A stretch of 5,069 nt of DNA from an uncultured Amylibacter sp. GTDB lineage: Bacteria > Pseudomonadota > Alphaproteobacteria > Rhodobacterales > Rhodobacteraceae. Position 1 is the first letter of the stretch. Each line of letters begins with the position of its first letter. The translations under genes were made by a program, and so were the position numbers. Shown one piece after another: positions 1-5,069 of this stretch. The stretch is from NCBI GenBank assembly GCA_938001995.1, contig CALLAV010000305.1:1-5069 (forward strand). Direction: 5' to 3'. The notes under the pieces are model-generated. The model did no database searches. It was not told where the DNA came from and saw only the letters and a list, made by a program, of their open reading frames with translations.

Positions 1-31
1 AAAGTCCCAAAAATCCACTGTTGCAACGAAT

Positions 32-60
32 CTGACTATGTGTACTGTATACAGTATACG
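32..60 (+). promoter_or_regulatory. Candidate sigma70-type promoter of the transporter operon
   Basis: A CTGACT box (32-37, four of six matches to TTGACA) lies 17 bases before TATACG (55-60, four of six matches to TATAAT). This spacing would start transcription near 67-68 and leave a leader of about 40 bases before the first start codon. An alternative pair is TTGCAA (21-26) with TGTATA (46-51), but its 19-base spacer is less good. The proposed -10 box lies inside the GTATAC palindrome, so a bound regulator would block it. The boxes are visible in the sequence; promoter activity is inferred. Confidence 0.4.
40..59. promoter_or_regulatory. GTATAC-rich palindromic operator, likely for a GntR-family regulator
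   Basis: The sequence from 43 to 56 is a perfect 14-base palindrome (TACTGTATACAGTA). It extends to 40-59 with one mismatched pair (42/57). It can also be read as three hexamers spaced 7 bases apart: GTGTAC (40-45), GTATAC (47-52) and GTATAC (54-59). Palindromes built on GTATAC are typical operators of FCD-type GntR repressors, for example MatR-like sites with a TGTATACA core. The site lies just upstream of the operon and over the best promoter candidate, so repression relieved by the transported substrate or a derivative is a reasonable inference. The regulator gene is not in the window. Confidence 0.6.
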
Positions 61-93
61 ACGGAGTGGGGAGAACGCTTCGTTTCACCAACT

Positions 94-100
94 AGGGAGA
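94..100 (+). promoter_or_regulatory. Ribosome binding site that fixes the start of the binding-protein gene
   Basis: AGGGAGA lies 6 bases before the ATG at 107 and is a good Shine-Dalgarno match. The reading frame is open back to an ATG at 38, but that start has no comparable site and lies inside the palindromic operator. It would also put 23 hydrophilic residues in front of a clear signal peptide. The start at 107 is therefore preferred. Confidence 0.85.
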
Positions 101-106
101 TTTCGA

Positions 107-1396
107 ATGCAACTTAAGAAAACAATGTTTTCAACGGCAGCATTGAGCGCGCTTTTGCTTAGCTCGGCTGCTTTTGCGGATATCAAAGTCGGCTTTATCG
201 GGTCATTGTCATCGGACACGGGCCTGTCCACGCTGCGTGGTGCGGAAATCGCGATTGAAGAGCTGAACGCCAAGGGTGGCGTGATGGGCGAGAAGATTGT
301 TCTGGTCAAAGCTGATACGGGCGAAGACGTGACCGAAGGCGTAAAAGCCTATGAATTCCTCGCGGAAACCGAAGAGGTGGATTTTATCATTTCAGGGTCA
401 ATCGATGATGTGTCCTTAGGCTGGTTGCCACGGATGCAGGAATTCCAAATCCCGACGCTTGATACTTGGACGTCTTACATCGGCATCATTGATATGGTGG
501 TCGAAGATCCTGAAACCATGGCACCGTATTTCATGAACATTGCCTCGGATGAGGCTTTGGCCACGCTTTACATCAACTTTGGCGCGGATGTGCTGAAGAA
601 GGAAATGGGCTGGGAAAGCGTTGTTATCTTGGCCGAAGACACAGCCTTTGGTGGCGCGATCACAGGTCTGGTGACAGAGGCGCTTGGCCCTGTTGCGGGG
701 ATCGAGGTCAAAGAAATCATCACCTATGACATCAACACGAACGACTTTGCGCCGCTGTTCTCGAAAGCAGAGGCTTCTGGTGCAGACTTCATCTATCAAG
801 TGTCTTCTGTGAACTCTCAGGTGATTTCCAGCCAATATGTGAAGCTGCAAGTGCCCATGGGCATGACAGGCGTGAACGTGTCCGCACTCGGTATGGAATA
901 CTGGGAAGACACGGGCGGACAAGGGGGCGGGATTTCCACATTGTCGCCTGTTCCATCCGTTGGCTTCGCACTCGACCCGACATCAGAGGCGTTTGTCAAA
1001 AAGTATCAGGCCAAATACAAATCACGCCCGATCATGCCACACTTTAACGGGTTCAACGCCTATTACGGTGTGCAGCAAGCCATGGCAGCCGCCGAAGAAG
1101 CAGGCGGTTTTGGCGATGTAAAGAAATGGTCTGCGGCCATGGAAAAGCAGGACCTGATCTTGAAGAAAGACGACAAACTCGTTCTGCGCTACGGCTTTTG
1201 GGACAAGGACACGGTGGAGCCTGTGACGGGTCGGACCTATCCGCACAATGCGTTGTTTGACCTGACCGCACCTTACGAAGATGCGGCCCCGTCCATGGTG
1301 GTTGTGCAGTGGAAGGAAGACGGCAGCGTTGGGGTGGTCTATCCGCCCGAGTTTGCAACAACGAAGTTCACACTCCCAAGCTGGGTTAAGAAGTAA
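107..1396 (+). CDS. HAAT-type ABC transporter periplasmic substrate-binding protein (LivK-like)
   Basis: This 429-residue protein should capture a small solute in the periplasm and deliver it to the LivH/LivM-like channel encoded downstream. Residues 1-24 form a Sec signal peptide: KK at 4-5, a hydrophobic core at about 8-22, and an AFA cleavage site before Asp25. The mature protein has no cysteine, so it is soluble and not a lipoprotein. The start of the mature chain (IKVGFIGSLSSDTG, then RGAEIAIEELNAKGG at 44-58) is the usual opening of a type I periplasmic-binding fold (Peripla_BP_6). The C-terminal stretch (VVVQWKEDG, then VVYPPEFAT) also matches the family. It is longer than E. coli LivJ/LivK (about 370 residues). 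The region that in LIV-binding proteins carries the ligand-binding serines reads SGSIDD (96-101), so the substrate may not be a branched-chain amino acid. No liv symbol is given because the substrate is unknown. Family assignment is firm. Confidence 0.93.
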   Translation: MQLKKTMFSTAALSALLLSSAAFADIKVGFIGSLSSDTGLSTLRGAEIAIEELNAKGGVMGEKIVLVKADTGEDVTEGVKAYEFLAETEEVDFIISGSIDDVSLGWLPRMQEFQIPTLDTWTSYIGIIDMVVEDPETMAPYFMNIASDEALATLYINFGADVLKKEMGWESVVILAEDTAFGGAITGLVTEALGPVAGIEVKEIITYDINTNDFAPLFSKAEASGADFIYQVSSVNSQVISSQYVKLQVPMGMTGVNVSALGMEYWEDTGGQGGGISTLSPVPSVGFALDPTSEAFVKKYQAKYKSRPIMPHFNGFNAYYGVQQAMAAAEEAGGFGDVKKWSAAMEKQDLILKKDDKLVLRYGFWDKDTVEPVTGRTYPHNALFDLTAPYEDAAPSMVVVQWKEDGSVGVVYPPEFATTKFTLPSWVKK

Positions 1397-1404
1397 GAAA
1401 CCTG

Positions 1405-1431
1405 ACGGCGGCGCGGATCACGTGCCGCCGT
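1405..1431 (+). terminator. Intercistronic GC-rich hairpin (partial terminator or mRNA-stabilising stem)
   Basis: ACGGCGGC (1405-1412) pairs perfectly with GCCGCCGT (1424-1431). The stem continues inward through a G-U pair and two G-C pairs to a GATCA loop (1416-1420), giving 11 pairs. Only a short T run follows (TTTA, 1431-1434), so full intrinsic termination is unlikely because essential permease genes lie just downstream. In binding-protein-dependent transporters such a stem between the binding-protein and permease genes commonly lowers read-through or protects the 3' end of the upstream message. The structure is directly visible; its role is inferred. Confidence 0.7.
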
Positions 1432-1459
1432 TTACCTATTCTCCGACAGGCATGATAAT

Positions 1460-2311
1460 ATGACGCAAATCCTGATCCAAGGACTGCTTTTGAGCGGGCT
1501 ATACGCATTGATTGCGATGGGCTTTACGCTGATTTTCAGTATCGGGCGTATCCTGAACCTTGCCTACGGAGCGTATCTGCTGATTGGCGGATACACATAT
1601 TTCTATGTCGCGCAGACGCTGGGAATGCCCAAGATTGCAGGGGTTCTGCTGGCCGCGATCCTGGGCTGCGTGATGGGCTTGTTGAAATATCGCTTGCTGG
1701 TAAAGCCGCTGAAAGGCGACCATGTGGCGGTTGAGATATCCTCGCTGATCCTTGCCGTGGTGTTGCAAGCGGGTGTGGTTTTGCTGTTCGGTGACAGTTC
1801 CAAAATCCTGCTGCCCATTATTCCTGGTGTGGAACGTATAGGCGGCGCGGCCATCCCGTATTCGAACCTGTTTGCCGCGGTGGCAAGCTGGGTGATCCTG
1901 ATCTCGCTCTATCTGTTTGTGCGCAAAACCCATACGGGGCGGGCCATGCAAGCGGTGTCGATGGACCCAAAGGGCGCGGCCATTTCTGGGATTGATGCGG
2001 ATCGGATCAATATGATCACTTGGGGGATTTCGGGCACGCTTGGCGCTGTGGCGGGTGTGTTCTTTGCCAGTTACACGCAGCTGTATCCCGGCATGTGGGT
2101 GGCGCCCCTGATCATTGCCGTAGCGGTTGTTATTGTGGGCGGCATTGGGTCGATAATCGGTACACTGATTGTCGCACATATTATCGGATTTATGGAGGTT
2201 ATGACCTCTGCCTTTATCGCACCCGAATTGCGCGGGGTGATGACCATGGTGCTGATCATCGCGGTTCTGATCTTACGGCCCAAGGGCCTCTTTGGTCGAG
2301 AGGAGCTGTAG
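1460..2311 (+). CDS. livH: Branched-chain amino acid-type ABC transporter permease, LivH family
   Basis: This 283-residue inner-membrane protein forms one half of the importer channel, partnered by the LivM-like protein encoded next. The N-terminal LivH signature is clear at residues 13-45 (GLYALIAMGFTLIFSIGR, then NLAYGAY). Hydrophobic segments lie at about 5-27, 31-52, 59-83, 93-111, 132-155, 185-207, 212-238 and 260-272. The cytoplasmic coupling (EAA-like) loop spans about 160-189 (GRAMQAVSMDPKGAAISGID), where family members usually read GRAMRAVAQDREAAALMGID. GGIGSIIGT (227-235) and RPKGLFG (273-279) are also typical. The length is normal for the family. The ATG at 1460 follows ACAGG (1446-1450) at a 9-base spacing. 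The gene sits 63 bases after the binding-protein gene and 2 bases before the next. A long open frame on the opposite strand here is a shadow of this gene. The symbol denotes family, not proven substrate. Confidence 0.93.
   Translation: MTQILIQGLLLSGLYALIAMGFTLIFSIGRILNLAYGAYLLIGGYTYFYVAQTLGMPKIAGVLLAAILGCVMGLLKYRLLVKPLKGDHVAVEISSLILAVVLQAGVVLLFGDSSKILLPIIPGVERIGGAAIPYSNLFAAVASWVILISLYLFVRKTHTGRAMQAVSMDPKGAAISGIDADRINMITWGISGTLGAVAGVFFASYTQLYPGMWVAPLIIAVAVVIVGGIGSIIGTLIVAHIIGFMEVMTSAFIAPELRGVMTMVLIIAVLILRPKGLFGREEL
2301..2305 (+). promoter_or_regulatory. Ribosome binding site that fixes the start of the LivM-like gene
   Basis: AGGAG lies 8 bases before the ATG at 2314, inside the last codons of the LivH-like gene. 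The LivM frame is open back to an ATG at 2020, but that extension of 98 residues lies wholly inside livH and is rich in Cys, Arg and Gly, unlike a permease. The strong site and the hydrophobic N-terminus after 2314 settle the start. Confidence 0.85.
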
Positions 2312-2313
2312 CC

Positions 2314-3255
2314 ATGGGTTTGCGTTGGTATCACTTTGCCGCTTGGGCGGCCTTTGTCGGGTTCATGTTTTTGCTGCCAGAAATGGTGTCCAAGGGGACG
2401 CTGCGGATCATCATTTTCGCGAACTTTCTAGCAGTTTTTGCCATCAGTTGGGACGTGCTGTCTGGGCGGACAGGGTATGTGAGTTTTGGGCATCCGTTTC
2501 TGATCGGGATTGGGGCCTATACCACTGCCATTTTAACGAAACGCTTTGACGTACCTGTCGAGATTTCTATTCCGATTGCGGTGTTTGTGACCATGATTGG
2601 TGGGCTGATCGTTGTCCTGCCAGCACTGCGGATCAAGGGCAGTTACTTCGCGCTAATCACGCTCGCCTATATGGAGCTGATCTATCAACTGGTCCAAGTG
2701 GTACGCCCTGATCTGACGGGCGGCACACGGGGCATGTCGGGTCTGCCGACCCTGACACGGGGGGCTGTGAACGGCTATTACATGTCGCTAACGTTGATGG
2801 TGATTGTGGCCTTTGGCGTTTGGCTGGTGATGCGCACACGGATTGGGACGGCCCTTTCAGCCATTGGTATGAACGAAGAAGCGGTCAAGGGATCGGGCCT
2901 GTCTGTGACACGCTTGAAACTGTTTGCTTTCTTGCTGTCAGCGATGATTGCGGGTCTAGGGGGCGCGTTTTACGTGCACTATCTCGGCTCCATTGCTCCG
3001 CGTGCGCTGTTTGATATCAACTTTGTGTTCACCATCATTGTAGCCGCGTTGATCGGCGGTGCATCCACAACGATTGGCCCCATCATCGGCGCGTTCTTCC
3101 TGACGTTCCTGCTGGAATATCTGCGCCCGTATCTACCTGGGGCAGAGCGGTATTTCATCTACGGTGGGGTGGCGTTGTTGTTGTACATGTACCAACCCAA
3201 AGGGATCTATGAGATCATCCAACAAGGCTGGGCACGGGTGAGGGCGCGGACATGA
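2314..3255 (+). CDS. livM: Branched-chain amino acid-type ABC transporter permease, LivM family
   Basis: This 313-residue inner-membrane protein should form the second half of the channel with the LivH-like protein. The LivM hallmark is at residues 46-69 (WDVLSGRTGYVSFGHPFL, then IGIGAY), where most relatives read NLLLGYTGxxSLGHAAFFGIGAY. A short amphipathic stretch (GSYFALITLAYMELI, 109-123) and GGTRGMSGLP (136-145) are also family features. The coupling loop is at about 178-206 (GTALSAIGMNEEAVKGSGLS, then VTRLKLFAF). GGASTTIGPIIGA (248-260) and YQPKGI (293-298) close the protein in the usual way. Hydrophobic segments lie at about 8-22, 31-49, 60-74, 85-104, 112-130, 156-173, 203-224, 237-267 and 280-293. 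It begins 2 bases after livH ends and overlaps the next gene by 4 bases (ATGA), so translational coupling is likely. The length is normal, and nothing suggests truncation. Confidence 0.93.
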   Translation: MGLRWYHFAAWAAFVGFMFLLPEMVSKGTLRIIIFANFLAVFAISWDVLSGRTGYVSFGHPFLIGIGAYTTAILTKRFDVPVEISIPIAVFVTMIGGLIVVLPALRIKGSYFALITLAYMELIYQLVQVVRPDLTGGTRGMSGLPTLTRGAVNGYYMSLTLMVIVAFGVWLVMRTRIGTALSAIGMNEEAVKGSGLSVTRLKLFAFLLSAMIAGLGGAFYVHYLGSIAPRALFDINFVFTIIVAALIGGASTTIGPIIGAFFLTFLLEYLRPYLPGAERYFIYGGVALLLYMYQPKGIYEIIQQGWARVRART

Positions 3256-3983
3256 GCATGTCTTTGACCATTACCAATTTGGTGAAAAAATTCGGTGGGC
3301 TAACCGCGACGAATGATTTGTCTTTTACAATTGAAGCGGGGCAATCCGTTGGCCTGATCGGGCCCAATGGTGCGGGCAAAACGACGGTGTTCAGTCAGGT
3401 AATGGGAGAGCACCGCCAGACGTCAGGCTCGATCAAGCTAGGGTCTGAGGAGATCAGCAGCCTGTCCACACCCGCGCGGATCAGACGTGGAGTCAGCCGC
3501 ACCTATCAAGTGCCACGTCCCTTTTCAGATATGACCGTGGCCGAAAATATTCGTGTTGGGCTCATGCCTGACAGTGTGCTTGGCATGATCCTGAAGGGCG
3601 CGAACACGGACCGCGAACTGGAACTGGCTTTGTCGGTGGGGTTTTCTGAGGATGATTTGGAACGCACCCCAGCAGAACTGTCTATGGGCGATCTGCGCAA
3701 GCTGGAAATGGCACGGACCATGGCGACGGATCCAAAGGTCATGCTACTCGATGAGGTGTTCGCAGGACTGACTGTGGCGGAAATCGCGATGATCAGTGAT
3801 TTGGTGCAAAAGATGCGCGCGGATGGAATGACGTTTCTTATTGTAAGCCACGATTTGAAGGCGTTGGAGCCACTGGTAGATACGGCCATCGCTATCAACT
3901 ACGGCAGCATGATCGCTGAGGGATCGTATGGCGATGTCATGGCCAGCGATGCCGTGCGTGCATCCTATTTGGGAGAGGCATAA
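3252..3983 (+). CDS. livG: Branched-chain amino acid-type ABC transporter ATP-binding protein, LivG family
   Basis: This 243-residue cytoplasmic ATPase should power the LivH/LivM channel as a heterodimer with the LivF-like protein. In order, it shows Walker A GPNGAGKT (37-44), Q-loop Gln86 in RTYQVPRPF, the signature region LSMGDLRKLEMAR (143-155), Walker B VMLLDEV (163-169, Asp167 and Glu168), a D-loop region AGLT, and switch histidine His200 in IVSHDL. RTYQVPRPFSDMTVAENI (83-100) resembles the LivG pattern RTFQxxRLFxxMTVxEN. Two features are less usual: the signature has Asp where LSGGQ or LSYGQ has Gln, and the helical subdomain (about 101-142) is shorter than in typical LivG proteins of about 255 residues. 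The ATG at 3252 follows GAGG (3240-3243) at an 8-base spacing. An ATG six bases downstream (3258) would remove only two residues. The gene overlaps livM by 4 bases and livF by 1 base. Confidence 0.92.
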   Translation: MSMSLTITNLVKKFGGLTATNDLSFTIEAGQSVGLIGPNGAGKTTVFSQVMGEHRQTSGSIKLGSEEISSLSTPARIRRGVSRTYQVPRPFSDMTVAENIRVGLMPDSVLGMILKGANTDRELELALSVGFSEDDLERTPAELSMGDLRKLEMARTMATDPKVMLLDEVFAGLTVAEIAMISDLVQKMRADGMTFLIVSHDLKALEPLVDTAIAINYGSMIAEGSYGDVMASDAVRASYLGEA

Positions 3984-4687
3984 TGGCTTTTCTAGAAATT
4001 GAGAACCTGTCTGCCTTTTATGGCAAAGCCCAAGCGCTGCACGACGTGTCCTTTGATGTTGAAGAAGGCGGCGCGATTGCCTTGATTGGCGCGAATGGCG
4101 CGGGAAAATCGACGCTGCTCGACAGCATTATGGGGCTAACGACTACGACGGGTGATATGCGGTTCGACGGGGCATCGCTTGTTGGGAAATCCGCGTCCCA
4201 TGTGGTGAAACGCGGCATCGGCTATGCGCCTGAACGGTTCAATTTGTTCCCGTATATGACGGTGCGCGACAACCTGTTGGTGGGCAGTTACACGGCCCGC
4301 GACGACATCGACAAAAATATGGACATGATCCACACCCTGTTCCCGCGATTGGCCGAACGAGAGGATCAAGAAACCTCGACCCAATCCGGTGGGGAGCGGC
4401 AAATGGTGTCGCTTGGGCGCGCCCTTATGACTTCGCCGCGCCTTTTACTGGTGGATGAGCCAACCATTGGCCTTGCGCCGAAGGTTTGTCTGGAAATCGC
4501 TGAGGTGCTGCGCCGATTGCGTGGTGAGTTTGGCCTAACCGTGGTTATCACCGAACAGAACGCCAATTTCGCAATGACATTGGCTGAAAAAGTGTACGTC
4601 ATGGAAAGCGGCCATATAGCAGCGTCGGGCACGCCTGCAGAGCTGGCGGATGATGAGCGTTTGGCGGCGGCATACTTCGGGCACTAA
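3983..4687 (+). CDS. livF: Branched-chain amino acid-type ABC transporter ATP-binding protein, LivF family
   Basis: This 234-residue cytoplasmic ATPase is the second nucleotide-binding subunit of the importer. In order, it shows the LivF opening LEIENLSAFYGKAQALHDVSF (4-24), Walker A GANGAGKS (36-43) with Thr44, GIGYAPERFNLFPYMTV (78-94), the signature QSGGERQMVSLGRALM (134-149), Walker B LLLVDEP (154-160, Asp158 and Glu159), and TEQNANFAM (190-198). LivF proteins normally have Glu in place of the Q-loop Gln (VPEGR) and Gln in place of the switch His (VEQNA), so Glu84 and Gln192 are family traits rather than defects. Gln134 in place of the signature Leu is a mild deviation. The length matches the family (about 235). 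The stop of livG and this start share one base (TAATG), and GGGAGAGG (3971-3978) is the ribosome binding site. It is the last gene of the importer operon. Confidence 0.94.
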   Translation: MAFLEIENLSAFYGKAQALHDVSFDVEEGGAIALIGANGAGKSTLLDSIMGLTTTTGDMRFDGASLVGKSASHVVKRGIGYAPERFNLFPYMTVRDNLLVGSYTARDDIDKNMDMIHTLFPRLAEREDQETSTQSGGERQMVSLGRALMTSPRLLLVDEPTIGLAPKVCLEIAEVLRRLRGEFGLTVVITEQNANFAMTLAEKVYVMESGHIAASGTPAELADDERLAAAYFGH

Positions 4688-4783
4688 GGCCTCTCGCATC
4701 TGTGTTACGAACCGCTCTTGTCATTGGGGGGAATTCGGGCGAGTCTAGGGCAACCTACTCCATATAGATTTCAGGCCCATCCG
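4688..4783. other. Spacer between the importer operon and the exporter-type gene
   Basis: This 96-base gap contains no hairpin followed by a T run, and no pair of -35 and -10 boxes with proper spacing. TTGTCA (4718-4723) and TATAGA (4763-4768) look like single promoter elements but are 39 bases apart. The frame of the downstream gene is open through the whole gap back to the livF stop codon, with no other ATG start. Whether the next gene is co-transcribed with the importer cannot be decided from sequence. Confidence 0.5.
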
Positions 4784-5069
4784 ATGGACTCCACGCTTTT
4801 TGCCTTCATTTGGAAGCATTCAAAACGCCGCCAACTCACTTTGCTTGCGGTAACACTTGCAACCTTTCCACTGCTTTACGTCACGCTGGAACTGCCAAAA
4901 AGGATCATCAACGACGCGATTGGCGGCGATGGCAGTCCGACAACAGTTCTGGGTGTGGAGTTTGATCAAATCCAATTCCTGATGGTGCTTTGCGTCGGTT
5001 TTCTGTTGTCAGTGCTGGCAAATGGCCTGCTAAAAATGCGCCTCAACACTATGAAAGGGGTTCTTGCGG
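4784..5069 (+). CDS. ABC transporter membrane protein, exporter type (N-terminal part, cut by window end)
   Basis: The first 95 residues are visible and the gene runs off the window. After a basic N-terminus (MDSTLFAFIWKHSKRRQ) there is a first membrane segment at about 18-33, then LELPKRIINDAIGG (35-48). A periplasmic or connecting stretch follows, with a second membrane segment at about 67-82, then NGLLKMRLNTMKGVLA. This is the layout of a type I exporter membrane domain (ABC_membrane family): TM1, a long extension, TM2. It resembles an alphaproteobacterial family I recall that opens with WRYSKRxQ and ELPKRIINDAIG, usually followed by an ATPase domain. The substrate is unknown. The ATG at 4784 has a weak CAGG (4772-4775) at an 8-base spacing. 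TTG codons at 4718 and 4724 are possible but less likely starts. It is a different class of ABC protein from the importer upstream and probably a separate function. Confidence 0.8.
   Translation, partial: MDSTLFAFIWKHSKRRQLTLLAVTLATFPLLYVTLELPKRIINDAIGGDGSPTTVLGVEFDQIQFLMVLCVGFLLSVLANGLLKMRLNTMKGVLA

Noticed and set aside
73..85. Small leader hairpin AACG-CTT-CGTT
   Set aside because: Four pairs with a three-base loop are expected by chance, and nothing links it to regulation.
38..106. Upstream extension of the binding-protein gene to the ATG at 38
   Set aside because: It adds a hydrophilic stretch before a good signal peptide, lacks a ribosome binding site and overlaps the operator. The start at 107 has AGGGAGA well placed.
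416..922. 168-codon open frame on the minus strand inside the binding-protein gene
   Set aside because: Its composition is rich in His, Arg and Cys with no recognisable domain, and it lies fully antisense to a well-supported gene. It is a codon-bias shadow.
1499..2179. 226-codon open frame on the minus strand inside livH
   Set aside because: It is rich in Asn, His, Gln and Arg, matches no known family, and is fully antisense to a clear permease gene.
2020..2313. 98-residue N-terminal extension of the LivM-like protein
   Set aside because: It lies wholly inside livH in another frame, with non-membrane composition. The AGGAG at 2301-2305 and a normal family length support the start at 2314.
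4718..4768. Promoter for the exporter-type gene made of TTGTCA (4718) and TATAGA (4763)
   Set aside because: The boxes are 39 bases apart, far from the usual 16-18, and neither has a partner at the right distance.
4748..4778. Possible hairpin GGGC...GCCC in the spacer after livF
   Set aside because: The stem is only four pairs, the loop is 23 bases and no T run follows, so it is not credible as a terminator.

Overview
The window looks like a chromosomal segment from an alphaproteobacterium, most likely of the Rhodobacterales/Roseobacter group. The reasons are moderate-to-high GC, the style of the Liv-type proteins, and the N-terminus of the last gene, which resembles an ABC protein family I know from that group. 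The assignment rests on recalled family resemblance, not on a database search. All genes are on the plus strand.

Layout. Positions 1-106 are a non-coding leader with a striking GTATAC-rich palindrome (40-59) that overlaps a plausible promoter. A complete five-gene HAAT-type (branched-chain amino acid, Liv-like) ABC importer operon follows: a secreted solute-binding protein (107-1396), a LivH-like permease (1460-2311), a LivM-like permease (2314-3255), a LivG-like ATPase (3252-3983) and a LivF-like ATPase (3983-4687). The last four genes are translationally packed, with a 2-bp gap, a 4-bp overlap and a 1-bp overlap. The only gap inside the operon (1397-1459) holds a strong GC-rich hairpin. That fits the common arrangement in which the binding-protein message is made or kept in excess over the membrane-component message. 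A 96-bp spacer without a clear terminator leads to the start of a sixth gene (4784 to the window end), the N-terminus of an exporter-fold ABC membrane protein cut off by the window edge.

How the genes work together. The binding protein captures a small substrate in the periplasm and delivers it to the LivH-LivM channel, and LivG and LivF hydrolyse ATP to drive uptake. The substrate cannot be fixed from sequence. HAAT systems take up branched-chain and other amino acids, amides, urea, short-chain carboxylates or aromatic compounds. This binding protein does not show the familiar LIV ligand-binding residues where I would expect them, so a leucine/isoleucine/valine label would be over-precise. 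The operator resembles those of GntR-family (FCD-type) repressors, which often control catabolic or uptake genes for organic acids and amino acids.

Overall this is an ordinary transport operon. I see no mobile element, CRISPR array, RNA gene or clearly new system. The points most worth a second look are the tandem GTATAC operator, the intercistronic hairpin, the unusual LivG signature motif and the adjoining exporter-type gene.
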